A stretch of DNA of 64,000 nucleotides from JAFDZV01 sp035549015. Its GTDB lineage: Bacteria; Bacteroidota; Ignavibacteria; OLB7. Positions 44,811 to 55,886 of the stretch are shown one piece after another. The position numbers and the translations under genes were made by a program. Under the pieces are notes generated by a model. That model saw only the letters and a list, made by a program, of their open reading frames with translations. It was not told where the DNA came from and did no database searches. The stretch lies in NCBI GenBank assembly GCA_035549015.1, contig DASZRW010000069.1, positions 9,281 to 73,280 of the forward strand, written 5' to 3'. How positions within the stretch are numbered: position 1 is the first letter of the stretch; every line of letters begins with the position of its first letter.

Positions 44811-45191
44811 TCAGAACGCTCCGATGTAGTGCCGTATCTCCGGCCTGCCGTTCGTGCCGGTCACGTAGTCTATCGCCACCACATCGAACCGGGCCTCGTA
44901 GTTGTCCAGCTGATTGATGAAGGCATACCCCTCGGCCACCTTCCGGATTGTACGGCGCTTGGCCATCGTGATGGACTCCTCCGGCAGACCGAAGCCGTGG
45001 GAGCGCCGCGCCTTCACCTCCACGAACACATACACCGGCCCATCTCGCATTACGATATCGATCTCTCCGGCCCGGCCGAATCGGAAGTTCTTCTTCAGCA
45101 GCCGGTATCCCAGGCCAAGCAGGTAGTTCAGTGCGATGTCCTCATGCTCCGCACCGAAATCCCGGCGATTGAACCCTTCGTGTTCATCCAT
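44811..45191 (-). CDS. yraN: UPF0102 / YraN-like nuclease-fold protein
   Basis: This 126-residue protein has the restriction-endonuclease-like fold of the YraN family. The catalytic core is visible as GRAGEIDIVMRDGPVYVFVEVKAR (E-x-D ... E-x-K), followed by EEAI-like KVAEGYAFINQLDNYEARFDVVAIDY. Some homologs act in DNA uptake or repair, but the cellular role is unsettled. The start at 45191 was chosen because upstream residues are not conserved. Confidence 0.92.
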   Translation of the reverse strand: MDEHEGFNRRDFGAEHEDIALNYLLGLGYRLLKKNFRFGRAGEIDIVMRDGPVYVFVEVKARRSHGFGLPEESITMAKRRTIRKVAEGYAFINQLDNYEARFDVVAIDYVTGTNGRPEIRHYIGAF

Positions 45192-45530
45192 GACGCGCCT
45201 CCTGATGAGGGTATCATGGGGGAAGCCGCAGCAACATCGGCAAATCGGCGCGGACTTCCGCAATCGCGTCAAACACGCAATGAGGCGCCATTCCTCCGTC
45301 GCCACTTATACATCTTCTGCCGCCACTTGCTCGGCGGAATAGGCCAGTTGCTCGTTTGCCGTAACGGCCGCGGAATGTGTACGCGATATTTGTGCCGTAC
45401 CACGAAGTACGCTCCCACACAATGAGCAGCGGATGGCGCCGCAACGGCAGCCATGAAGGGATGGCGGACAAATCGGATACGGGTTGGCCCGGAGCATAGC
45501 GCCGGAAGTTTCCGGGCGGACCCACTCCCT
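45192..45530. other. Gap with no gene, before an orphan plus-strand terminator
   Basis: No coding region is supported on either strand. It lies upstream of yraN on the minus strand, and a very strong plus-oriented hairpin with a T-rich tail closes it at 45531-45561. Confidence 0.4.
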
Positions 45531-45561
45531 CGATGGGTCAGGATACTCTCCTGACCCATCG
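45531..45561 (+). terminator. Strong hairpin with T-rich tail, plus orientation
   Basis: CGATGGGTCAGGA and TCCTGACCCATCG form a perfect 13-bp stem with a 5-nt loop, followed on the plus strand by TTTATTTC. No plus-strand gene feeds into it; see findings. Confidence 0.75.
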
Positions 45562-45586
45562 TTTATTTCGGGCTGCGGAAACGGAA

Positions 45587-45620
45587 GTGCCCGCCATCTG
45601 TTGAACCGGATGGCGGGCAC
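45587..45620 (-). terminator. Terminator after tyrS
   Basis: GTGCCCGCCATC and GATGGCGGGCAC form a perfect 12-bp stem with a 10-nt loop. It is followed on the minus strand by TTCCGTTTCC and lies 67 bp after the tyrS stop. Confidence 0.7.
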
Positions 45621-45686
45621 GATCATCACGCTCGAAACGCACGCTGCGCCGCATGGGCGGAAGCGCCGGGCGGCTAACGGGGGCGG

Positions 45687-46898
45687 CTACTTCACCAGCC
45701 GGAGGAACTTGCGGCGCCCGACCTTCAGCACCGAGTCGCCACCGGGCACGTGAACGAAGTTCACATCCTCCACCTTCGTTCCATCCAGCGAGACGCCGCC
45801 TCCCTGAATCAGCCGGCGCGCCTCTCCCTTCGATGCCGCAAGCCCGGCCCGCACAATCAGGTCGACGAGCGGCGTCGGCTCCTCAACGGCGAAGCTCTCC
45901 ATCTCCTCCGGCACATCGCGCTTCACGAAGATCCGGTCGAACTCCTCCTCCGCCTTCGCAGCCGTTCCCTCACTGGTGTAGCGGGCAACCACCTCGCGAG
46001 CGAGGCGCCGCTTGGCGTCGCGGGGATGCAGCTTTCCGCTTTCGAGATCGGCAACGATCCCCGCCACCTGCTCATCCGAATAGAAGAGAGCCAGGCGGAA
46101 GTACGCGGGCATCAGCTCGTCCGGTATCGAGAGCAGCTTGCCGAACATGTCGTTGGGGAAATCGTGGAGCCCCACGTAGTTGCCGAGCGACTTGGACATC
46201 TTCTCCTTTCCGTCCGTGCCGACAAGGAGCGGGCAGGTGATGATCGCCTGCGGCTCGATGCCGTAGCTTCGCTGAAGCTCGCGGCCCACGAGGAAGTTGA
46301 ACTTCTGATCGGTTCCCCCCAGCTCCACATCCGCCTTGATCGCAACGGAGTCCATTCCCTGGGCAAGCGGGTAGAGGAACTCGTGCAGCGAGATCGGCTG
46401 CTCCCCTTCGAAGCGCTTGTGGAAGTCATCACGCTCCAGCATCTGCGAGACGGTGTAGCGCGACGCGAGCGCAATCACCTCCGCGAAGTTCATCTTGGCC
46501 AGCCACTCGGAGTTGTACACCATCTGAATGCGCTTGCCGGCGAGCACCTTCGTGGCCTGTTCGAAGTAGCTCCGCCCGTTGCGCTGCGTCTCCTCGATCG
46601 AGAGCGCGGGACGCGTCTTGGAGCGTCCGGACGGGTCGCCGATCATCGCCGTGAAGTCGCCGACGATCAGGATGGCCTGATGCCCCAGATCCTGGAAGTC
46701 GCGCATCTTCTGGAGCACAACGGCATGCCCCAGGTGAAGGTCGGGAGCCGACGGATCGGCTCCCAGCTTCACGTTGAGAGGCTTGCCGCTCGCGATCGAG
46801 CGCTCGATCTTCTGCGCGAGTTCATCCTGCGGAATGATCTCCTCCGTGCAGCGACGGATCAGATCCATCTGTTCGTTGAGCGATGGGAACGTGGGCAT
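45687..46898 (-). CDS. tyrS: Tyrosyl-tRNA synthetase
   Basis: This 403-residue class I synthetase is of the TyrZ-like branch. The HIGH motif is HLGH in LGADPSAPDLHLGHAVVLQKM, followed by DFTAMIGDPSGRSKTRP. The KMSKS motif is KEKMSKSLGN. The C-terminal 60 residues form an S4-like RNA-binding domain (ASKGEARRLIQGGGVSLDG). It charges tRNA-Tyr. A hairpin at 45587-45620 ends the transcript; smpB lies upstream on the same strand. Confidence 0.96.
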   Translation of the reverse strand: MPTFPSLNEQMDLIRRCTEEIIPQDELAQKIERSIASGKPLNVKLGADPSAPDLHLGHAVVLQKMRDFQDLGHQAILIVGDFTAMIGDPSGRSKTRPALSIEETQRNGRSYFEQATKVLAGKRIQMVYNSEWLAKMNFAEVIALASRYTVSQMLERDDFHKRFEGEQPISLHEFLYPLAQGMDSVAIKADVELGGTDQKFNFLVGRELQRSYGIEPQAIITCPLLVGTDGKEKMSKSLGNYVGLHDFPNDMFGKLLSIPDELMPAYFRLALFYSDEQVAGIVADLESGKLHPRDAKRRLAREVVARYTSEGTAAKAEEEFDRIFVKRDVPEEMESFAVEEPTPLVDLIVRAGLAASKGEARRLIQGGGVSLDGTKVEDVNFVHVPGGDSVLKVGRRKFLRLVK

Positions 46899-47004
46899 CT
46901 CGATGTATCGTCAGTCGTTGATAGTTCTTCCCGGGCCTTCGTCATCCGGCATCAGCCGATAGTGCATGCGGCACGGCAATGCCGGTTGCGCGCGCTCCCC
47001 GCAC

Positions 47005-47463
47005 TCATTCCTCTCCGCGCCTGGTACGGCGTTCGTCGTCACGCTTCTTGATGGTGTCCCGCTTGTCGTACAGCTTCTTGCCGCGAGCCACCCCGATCTG
47101 CACCTTCAGGTTCGGTCCCTTGAAATAGACCGAGAGCGGAACCAGCGTGAGCCCCTTCTCTGCGATGCGCTGGATGAGCTTGTCCAGCTCGCGGCGATGC
47201 AGCAGCAGCTTGCGCGGGCGCGACGGCTCGTGGTTGTTCACGTTGCCGTGCGTGTAGGGCTGGATGGTGCATCCCTCCAGCCACAACTCGCTCCCACGCG
47301 CGGAGGCATAGCTCTCCTGCAGCGATATGTGTCCCTCGCGAACGGACTTCACCTCCGTTCCGAGCAATACGATCCCCGCCTCGACGGTATCGAGGATCTC
47401 GAACTCGAATCGTGCCTTCCGGTTGGAGGCAACGTTCTTTATGGCAAGCTTGTCATCAGCCAT
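47005..47463 (-). CDS. smpB: SsrA-binding protein SmpB
   Basis: This 152-residue tmRNA partner is required for trans-translation of stalled ribosomes. It contains NRKARFEFEILDTVEAGIVLLGTEVKS, SLQESYA and GCTIQPYTHGN, and the basic C-terminal tail KKLYDKRDTIKKRDDERRTRRGEE, which enters the empty mRNA channel. Length and all blocks are canonical. The tmRNA gene was not found in this window. It lies 106 bp upstream of tyrS and 123 bp downstream of the pyrimidine phosphorylase gene. Confidence 0.97.
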   Translation of the reverse strand: MADDKLAIKNVASNRKARFEFEILDTVEAGIVLLGTEVKSVREGHISLQESYASARGSELWLEGCTIQPYTHGNVNNHEPSRPRKLLLHRRELDKLIQRIAEKGLTLVPLSVYFKGPNLKVQIGVARGKKLYDKRDTIKKRDDERRTRRGEE

Positions 47464-47586
47464 GCTGCAAGGAAAAGGGACACAAGATAGCGATGATAGT
47501 TCAGATGATCGACCGCGGAAACGTGGTGATACATGAATCCCGCGTGGCCGCGAACGGAGCCGGGGTGCTCCCGCTTCACGGCCGAT

Positions 47587-48879
47587 TCAGCGCAGGGCCT
47601 GGAGAATCATCGCTGCCGGCGGAGGCGGAGCGTCGTTCACGGTGAAACAGGCCCGGAACGCCAGCGGATCGATCGCGCCGCGACCCCGGCCATTCGCCAC
47701 CGAACAGACCGGGTCGCCGGGCCGGACCTCCTCGCCCAGATGCGCATGCACCACAATCCCGGCCTCCGGCGCAACGGCCTCGTTCATCGTGCGGCGCCCG
47801 GCACCGAGACCGATCGAGAGCAGGCCGAGACGAAGAGAGTCGATGGCCGCCACAAAGCCGGCACGCTCGCTCCGGACAACCACCGTGGCCGGCGGCTCCG
47901 CGGCGCGCTCCAGCGTCGCGACGTCCCCTCCTTGGTGCTCCACCATGCGGATGAACGTCTCCCATGCCGAGCCGTCGGCAATTGCCCGGCGTGCGCGGGC
48001 GGCTCCCTCCCCCGGCGCGGCAGCACCTCCGGCCTCGATCGCCTCCCCGGCGAGAGCGAGCGTAACCTCCATCAGGAGCGGCGGCTCCTCCTCGCCGCGG
48101 AGCACGCGCACGGACTCGCAGACTTCGTGCCAGTTGCCGATGCGGCGGCCGAGCGGCCCATCCATCCTGGTGATCAGCGTGCGGCACGGAAGCCCGTTCG
48201 CGCGTGCAACGTCCATGATCGAGGCCGCGAGCGCATGCGCGTCCGTCCGGTTTCGCATGAACGCCGCCGGCCCGCACTTCACGTCCATCACGAGTGCGTC
48301 CAGACTCTCCGCAAACTTCTTGGAGAGGATGGAGGCGGTGATCAGCGGCAGCGACTCCACTGTTGCGGTCACGTCGCGAAGCGCGTACAGGCAGCGATCG
48401 GCCGGAGCAAGCTCCTCCGTCTGCGCCGCCATCGCGATCCCGAGTTCGGCCACCTGCCGCTCCACCTCCGCGAGCGACAGCATCGCGCGGAAGCCGGGGA
48501 TGGACTCCAGCTTGTCCACGGTGCCGCCGGTGTGCCCCAGCCCGCGGCCGGAGATCATCGGCACGGCGATGCCGCAGCTTGCAACGATCGGCGCGAGGAT
48601 CAGCGATACCTTGTCCCCCACGCCGCCGGTGGAATGCTTGTCCACCCTGCGCGCTCCGGTTCCGGAACGGTGGAGCACGGCGCCGGAACGGGCCATCGCC
48701 ATGGTGAGAAGCGCCGTCTCCCCCGGCGTCATGCCGGCGAAGTAGACGGCCATGAGGAATGCGCTGAGCTGATAGTCCGCAACCGCGCCGGTAGCGGCGC
48801 CATCCACCACGCAGGCGATCTCCGCTTCGCTCAGTTCGCCGCCATCACGTTTTCTGCGAATGATCTCCGTGATCGACAT
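47587..48879 (-). CDS. deoA: Pyrimidine-nucleoside (thymidine) phosphorylase
   Basis: This 430-residue enzyme splits thymidine, and often uridine, with phosphate in nucleoside salvage. The family signature SGRGLGHTGGTVDKLE is present, with DKHSTGGVGDKVSL for the phosphate and nucleoside site, and FMRNRTDAHALAASI. The C-terminal pyrimidine-phosphorylase domain contains VVHAHLGEEVRPGDPV. Substrate breadth cannot be told from sequence. The start at 48879 (MSITEIIRRKRDGG) is the family's usual first block; the longer upstream frame is rejected. Confidence 0.93.
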   Translation of the reverse strand: MSITEIIRRKRDGGELSEAEIACVVDGAATGAVADYQLSAFLMAVYFAGMTPGETALLTMAMARSGAVLHRSGTGARRVDKHSTGGVGDKVSLILAPIVASCGIAVPMISGRGLGHTGGTVDKLESIPGFRAMLSLAEVERQVAELGIAMAAQTEELAPADRCLYALRDVTATVESLPLITASILSKKFAESLDALVMDVKCGPAAFMRNRTDAHALAASIMDVARANGLPCRTLITRMDGPLGRRIGNWHEVCESVRVLRGEEEPPLLMEVTLALAGEAIEAGGAAAPGEGAARARRAIADGSAWETFIRMVEHQGGDVATLERAAEPPATVVVRSERAGFVAAIDSLRLGLLSIGLGAGRRTMNEAVAPEAGIVVHAHLGEEVRPGDPVCSVANGRGRGAIDPLAFRACFTVNDAPPPPAAMILQALR

Positions 48880-49390
48880 CAGATGCTGCTCAGTGACTGA
48901 TTGTTCCGGGCGGGTCGCCAGGTGGGCGCGGCGTATGCCACCGCCCTGGATGCCGCGCCCCGCCCGTCCTCCATGGCCATTGCCGGACCGGCAGGGATCT
49001 CTCCGATTCCGAAGCCGGGCGCACGCCTGCTTGTACTGATCGGCAAAGATAGTGTGACACATCGCGCAGCGATGGGTCATGTCCGCATCGGCATGGGCTC
49101 GCTCCCTCCGTTCGCGGCTTCCGGGCTCGCGCCGGCGGGATGCGCTGCAGCCGAATCCCTCAGGGCCCTTCGGGATGCGTGCGGCTCCATGCAAATCCCC
49201 TTGACTGGGGCGTAACTATCGTTCATCTTTTTGGTTCATGATAGTGCCGGGCGCTTCTCCGGCCCGGCAACTCCGGCACCGACCATCGATGGGATACGCT
49301 CACTCCGGCACACAGGCGTACCAGTCGCACCGTGGCGACCACCATCGCGTTTCTTTCAAGCTTCCGTTCAATCATTTCAGTGAGAAGATC
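48880..49390. other. 511-bp divergent promoter region
   Basis: It separates the phosphorylase gene (minus) from the outer-membrane protein gene (plus). No ORF with ribosome site or domain was found, and no strong hairpin was noted. Confidence 0.4.
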
Positions 49391-50755
49391 ATGTCCACCA
49401 TGAAGACGTTCATGCTCGCCACAGTTCCGGTAATCATGCTGCCATGGTTGCTCTGCTCCTGTACCACAGCCGAAATCGCGCGCGGTACGCGGCTCTCGTA
49501 CGACATGGCCCACGATCAATTCAGCACATCCCCTCCGGGCGCGGGAAGTGTCAACGAGGGAGACATGGTGTCGCTCGAGCTGACGAACATCAATCCGTTC
49601 GTGTATGATGTCGCGATCAACCAGCACTCGGTAACGTACAACACGTCGGTTCCGCCCATGCTCAAGCTTCCGCTGTTCGAGAACCAGCAGCTCATGCAGA
49701 AGGGAGCGCCGGTTATCGCATCGAGCAGCGAAGAGCTTACTCCGGAGCAGATACAGAAGGAGAACCCCGCAGCCGTGAGCCACTTCGCGGATCTCTACAC
49801 GGCATTCCGGCAGAAGTACGCGACCTTCGAAGCGTTCGCCACGTTCGACAACTACCTCTACAGCGCACTGCGTCGTCCGTTTGTCGACGAGGAACACTTC
49901 AAGGAGGATCTGGGGAAGCATCTCTCCGAAGTGGCCGGCGGCCAGCAGCTCAGCACCAAGGCGGATTTCCTAACGCATGCCGAGACGCTCTTCGGCGATG
50001 TAGGGGCCGCCTACTTCGCGATGGCCGGCGCGCAGAGCAAGCTGGAGGCGGCGGACAAGGCGCGCGTGAAGGACGTGTTCACCAGCGCAACGGCGATCTA
50101 CAACGAACTGCAGGGGAACTCCCTCTGGGCCATGAAGGTCGGCAACACTGCGGACGTCTACTTCTCGGTGATGAATACTCCGTTCCGCTTCTACTCCTTC
50201 AAGACGCAGGCAAAGGGGGAGGCCGTCCGCTTCGAAGTGGAAGGCCGCCGCAAGGAATCCACCGATCTCAGCGGGCTCGAGGGTGTGCGTCCGTTCTCGC
50301 TGGACTACACCGTGCCGGTGACGGGAGGATGGAAGATCGACTTCAGCGCCGGCATCTTCTTCAGCAACCTCGTGAACGATCAGTTCTCGCTGAAGGACGA
50401 CAACGGCTCGCGATCCATCCTCAAGAAGAAGAGCGACGTGGCGAACTACGGGCCCGGCGCGCTGATGCACGTCTACTACAAGCCGATCGGCCTCGGGCTG
50501 AGCCTCGGCGCCTTCACCAACAACTTCACCAACGTGCAGTACCTGCTGGGGCCCAGCATCATGTTCGGCGGATCGAACCGCTTCTGCATCAACGGCGGCG
50601 CCACGCTCGGCAAGGTGACGCGCCTCGCGGACGGCCTTGAAGTGGGCGCCACGATCCGCTCCGCAGACAGCGACCTCAACACCGTGCTCACAACGGAGCG
50701 CCTGGAACTGGGTTGGTTTGTCGGCTTCAGCTACAATTTCACGGCAGGCCTGTAG
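49391..50755 (+). CDS. Predicted outer-membrane lipoprotein-like protein of unknown function
   Basis: This 454-residue protein was not assigned to a family. The start at 49391 gives a signal sequence ending in a lipobox-like LLCSC, so it is probably lipidated or exported. The first two thirds are mixed helix and strand (FADLYTAFRQKYATFEAF). The C-terminal third looks like an eight-stranded barrel (WKIDFSAGIFFSNLVNDQF, GLGLSLGAFTNNF, LELGWFVGFSYNFTAGL), ending with the terminal-strand pattern of outer-membrane proteins. The CCAGGG repeat array begins 54 bp after its stop. Confidence 0.7.
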   Translation: MSTMKTFMLATVPVIMLPWLLCSCTTAEIARGTRLSYDMAHDQFSTSPPGAGSVNEGDMVSLELTNINPFVYDVAINQHSVTYNTSVPPMLKLPLFENQQLMQKGAPVIASSSEELTPEQIQKENPAAVSHFADLYTAFRQKYATFEAFATFDNYLYSALRRPFVDEEHFKEDLGKHLSEVAGGQQLSTKADFLTHAETLFGDVGAAYFAMAGAQSKLEAADKARVKDVFTSATAIYNELQGNSLWAMKVGNTADVYFSVMNTPFRFYSFKTQAKGEAVRFEVEGRRKESTDLSGLEGVRPFSLDYTVPVTGGWKIDFSAGIFFSNLVNDQFSLKDDNGSRSILKKKSDVANYGPGALMHVYYKPIGLGLSLGAFTNNFTNVQYLLGPSIMFGGSNRFCINGGATLGKVTRLADGLEVGATIRSADSDLNTVLTTERLELGWFVGFSYNFTAGL

Positions 50756-50808
50756 AGAGGAATTGTCGGCGGCGAAATCTGCGATGCACATCGGTCCGGA
50801 GGAGTTTT

Positions 50809-51126
50809 CCAGGGTCTCGCACCCCAGGGTCTTACGACCCTGGCTGACTTCTGTCGCCCCTTCGGGGCTCTGCATCGTTGTGGTTCTTGCTCTCCAGGGC
50901 CTTGCACTCCAGGGGCTCACACTCCAGGGGCTCGCGCCCCTGGCTGACTTCTGTCGCCCCTTCGGGGCTCTGCATCGTTGTGGTTCGCACACCCCAGGGT
51001 CTCACACTCCAGGGGCTCGCGCCCCTGGCTGACTTCTGTCGCCCCTTCGGGGCTCTGCATCGTTGTGGTTCTCACACCCCAGGGTCTGGCGACCCTGGCG
51101 GACACCTGCGGCCCGTTCAGGGCGAG
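50809..51126. repeat. CCAGGG hairpin repeat array 1
   Basis: Four modules each consist of one to three short CCAGGG-units, a hairpin arm pair (CCAGGGTC...GACCCTGG or CCAGGGGC...GCCCCTGG), the spacer GCTGACTTCTGTC, a second hairpin (GCCCC TTC GGGGC) and CTCTGCATCGTTGTGG. The last module is truncated and diverged. It fills the gap between the outer-membrane gene (plus) and uvrB (minus). Open frames through it encode ALQGL/SRV repeats and are not considered real. Confidence 0.9.
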
Positions 51127-51276
51127 GACGATTCGTTGAAGCGGTCAGTGCGGAGGAATACCCCGACACAGTCAGTGTTGAGTTGCTCGCGACGACAGGC
51201 GGTGATGTCATGTACGTGCCGGCCGGCGTTTTCTGCCGGCCCATTGCACGGAGCAACTGCCATCGCCAGAGATGAC

Positions 51277-53304
<2,028 letters not shown>

Positions 53305-53660
53305 GCGAACCCGTCCTGAAGAATGCTGGGATTCCCGATGCATGCGCGGCGCGGCTGCGGCAGCCGTGCACGCCGGGCCCGGAAGGAGCCGTGCATCGAG
53401 AGCGAAGCAGCAAGATAGCGCCGAACGCGCTACAGTGGATGTGGCGGAGGTGCCCGCAGAGTGTTTCAGTGTGAACAGAGAGCGGGCGGCAACCGTGCCG
53501 ATTATCGTTGCCTCGTATCCCCGGGAACCACATTTTCCCGCCGGCGATCACCCGCCCTCTGACGTCTCTATCTCCGGCGCAGTCCATTCATCATTTCTTC
53601 AGCATGAGGCTCGCGCGGCAAGGGCGGACCATGCCATGCCGGGCCCGGGAGAGCGGCTCC
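53305..53660. other. Divergent promoter region between uvrB and the T9SS-type gene
   Basis: 356 bp; no gene or strong structure recognised. Confidence 0.4.
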
Positions 53661-55316
53661 ATGTTTCGAGCGTACCACTCGCGCACTGCCCTTCGCAGCA
53701 TCACGTTTGCAATCCTTGCCGCACTTCTCTGCGCACATGCAGCCGATGCCCAGGGAACGGCACCTACCGTCGCATTCAGCTTCAACACCCCCGGCCGATC
53801 CATCAACGACATCAACGATGACCATCTCGCGGTCTCCGGAAGCGGCACCGTGGTTTCCGTCAAGAACAACTGGATCACCGTCGCGGACAGCATCGGCACG
53901 GTGCTCCGCTCGGAGCATATCTCCCAGTTCTTCGGTGTGGAACAGCCGCCGGATGTGCAATGCTACGATCCACGCGTGTTGTTCGACCGCCGCCACAACC
54001 GCTTCATCGTCTCGTTTCTCCGCGCCGACGTGGTGGATCCTCAGATTCTCAGCTCGCTCTTCATCTGCTGCTCATCCACGAACAGTCCGCTCGCCCCGTG
54101 GCATGTCTACAACCTGACGCAGGATGTCGGCCCGGAGGATCTGGACTTCCCGCAGTTCTCCATCAACGGGCACGATCTCTTCCTCACGTTGAACCTGAGT
54201 CCGGAGATCTGGCAGGTGGACCTGGCCGACTGCTACGCCGGCAATCCCTCGCCGCGGCTGCAGAAGCATACCTTCCGGCTGGACGCCCTCTCCGGCTACG
54301 TTGTCCCGACACCGGTTCGGATGGTGGAACCGGATGGCGACCGCGCCTGGTTTCTGGTGCACTATGCGAACATGGACGAGGCCCGCACCGTTGTCTCGCT
54401 GGCGTCGATTGCAGGAGCCGTTGCGAACGGCACCACCGTGGACAGCGTCTTCACACTCAGCACGGATATCCCGTACCGCGAGCCGCAGTCCGCCGTACAG
54501 GTGCCGCCGATCTATTTCCAGACCGGACCGAACTGGGGCCCTACCAGCGCATATCTGCACCATGGAAGCATTCAGTTCGTTCTGAACAATCGATACTCCG
54601 AGACGAGTGTGGGGATCCTCTACGGCAGTCTGCCGCTGAACGGCACCTATCCGCGAGACAGTGTGATCCACTGCGTGGAGATAACACCGGGCTCGCGCGT
54701 GATGGCGCATGGAAGCATTGCATACGCCGGCTGTACCTCCCCCTCCGGCGTCAATGCCTCCGTGGTTGCGTTCAACTATGTGTCCCCCACGGAGCTTCCC
54801 AGCACCGGCGTTGTCTACATCGACACACTGGGCCACGCCAGCACGTCGGCAACGTGCAACCGGTCGCTGGCTCCTCCGTCGGTTGCGTTCTTCGTGCGCG
54901 GCGACTACACCGGCTGCGTGGAACATCCCGCACACCCCGGTGAGGTCTGGGTGCAGGGCGCATCCACGTCCGCGGACGGCACGATGCTGAGCTGGGTATC
55001 GAGAGTGGAGGCGCCGTGCGGCACGTCCGGTGTCGAGGTGGCGAACCGCGAGGCGGCCGGCGAACAAATCCGCGTTGCACCGGATCATGGTGGATACCGG
55101 CTTCTCTACACGCTGGACATTCCCACCCCGGGCGACTACACGATCACACTCCACAACGGCCTGGGCCAGTTGATGCGGCAGGAGCATCTGCACTTCAATG
55201 CCGGCACATGGAGCGATGCGCTCGCAATCGACGATCTCCCCTCCGGACCGTATCTCTTCTCGCTGCTGCATCATGGGGAGCGGCTTGGAACGGAGAAGGT
55301 GCTGGTGGCGAGGTAG
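53661..55316 (+). CDS. Secreted protein with probable T9SS C-terminal sorting domain
   Basis: This 551-residue protein has a signal peptide (FRAYHSRTALRSITFAILAALLCAHAADAQ). A beta-rich body follows with no named domain; it reads like a beta-propeller (LFDRRHNRFIVSFLRADVVDPQ, GPEDLDFPQFSINGHDLFLTLN). The last 70 residues form a sorting-like domain (YTLDIPTPGDYTITLHNGLGQLMRQEHLHFNAGTWSDALAIDDLPSGPYLFSLLHHGERLGTEKVLVAR), the strand pattern of type IX secretion cargo. The start at 53661 precedes the signal peptide; the longer frame upstream does not. The second CCAGGG array follows. Confidence 0.75.
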   Translation: MFRAYHSRTALRSITFAILAALLCAHAADAQGTAPTVAFSFNTPGRSINDINDDHLAVSGSGTVVSVKNNWITVADSIGTVLRSEHISQFFGVEQPPDVQCYDPRVLFDRRHNRFIVSFLRADVVDPQILSSLFICCSSTNSPLAPWHVYNLTQDVGPEDLDFPQFSINGHDLFLTLNLSPEIWQVDLADCYAGNPSPRLQKHTFRLDALSGYVVPTPVRMVEPDGDRAWFLVHYANMDEARTVVSLASIAGAVANGTTVDSVFTLSTDIPYREPQSAVQVPPIYFQTGPNWGPTSAYLHHGSIQFVLNNRYSETSVGILYGSLPLNGTYPRDSVIHCVEITPGSRVMAHGSIAYAGCTSPSGVNASVVAFNYVSPTELPSTGVVYIDTLGHASTSATCNRSLAPPSVAFFVRGDYTGCVEHPAHPGEVWVQGASTSADGTMLSWVSRVEAPCGTSGVEVANREAAGEQIRVAPDHGGYRLLYTLDIPTPGDYTITLHNGLGQLMRQEHLHFNAGTWSDALAIDDLPSGPYLFSLLHHGERLGTEKVLVAR

Positions 55317-55360
55317 AAAACCATGAGAGACGATATGGGAGATGTCACGATCGCGATGAG

Positions 55361-55797
55361 GCTCTCGCTCTCCAGGGTCTCGCTCTCCAGGGTCTTGCTC
55401 TCCAGGGTCTTGCGACCCTGGCTAACTCCTGTCGCCCCTTTGGGGCTCTGCATCGTTGTGGCTTCTCAACCTCCAGGGTCTTGCTCTCTAGGGTCTCGCT
55501 CTCCAGGGTCTTGCTCTCCAGGGTCTCGCGACCCTGGCTGACTCCTGTCGCCCCTTTGGGGCTCTGCATCATTGTGGCTTCTCAACCTCCAGGGTCTCGC
55601 TCTCCAGGGTCTTGCTCTCCAGGGTCTCGCTCTCCAGGGTCTCGCTCTCCAGGGTCTTGCTCTCCAGGGTCTTGCGACCCTGGCTAACTCCTGTCGCCCC
55701 TTCGGGGCTCTGCATCGTTGTGGCTTCTCAACCTCCAGGGTCTTGCTCTCCAGGGTCTCGCGACCCTGGCTGGCACCTGCCGCCCATTCAGGGCCAG
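55361..55797. repeat. CCAGGG hairpin repeat array 2
   Basis: Four modules carry 3, 4, 6 and 2 copies of a 15-bp unit (CTCTCCAGGGTCTYG). The last unit of each module pairs with GACCCTGG, followed by a GCCCC-TTY-GGGGC hairpin and CTCTGCATCRTTGTGG. The final module diverges in the second hairpin (GCCGCCCATTCAGGGCCAGG). It is related to array 1 (50809-51126) but uses the T-A form of the stem throughout. It fills the gap between two convergent T9SS-type genes. Confidence 0.9.
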
Positions 55798-55822
55798 GAA
55801 TATCCGCAGCCCGAAACGCCGC

Positions 55823-55855
55823 GAGCCGCGAGTACCTCGATCGTACCCGCGGCTC
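55823..55855 (-). terminator. Terminator after the minus-strand T9SS-type gene
   Basis: GAGCCGCG and CGCGGCTC pair over 8 bp, with GTA/TAC extending the stem past one mismatch. Confidence 0.55.
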
Positions 55856-55886
55856 ACCATGTTGTTCTGTGGAGCGTGGCGCGTTT

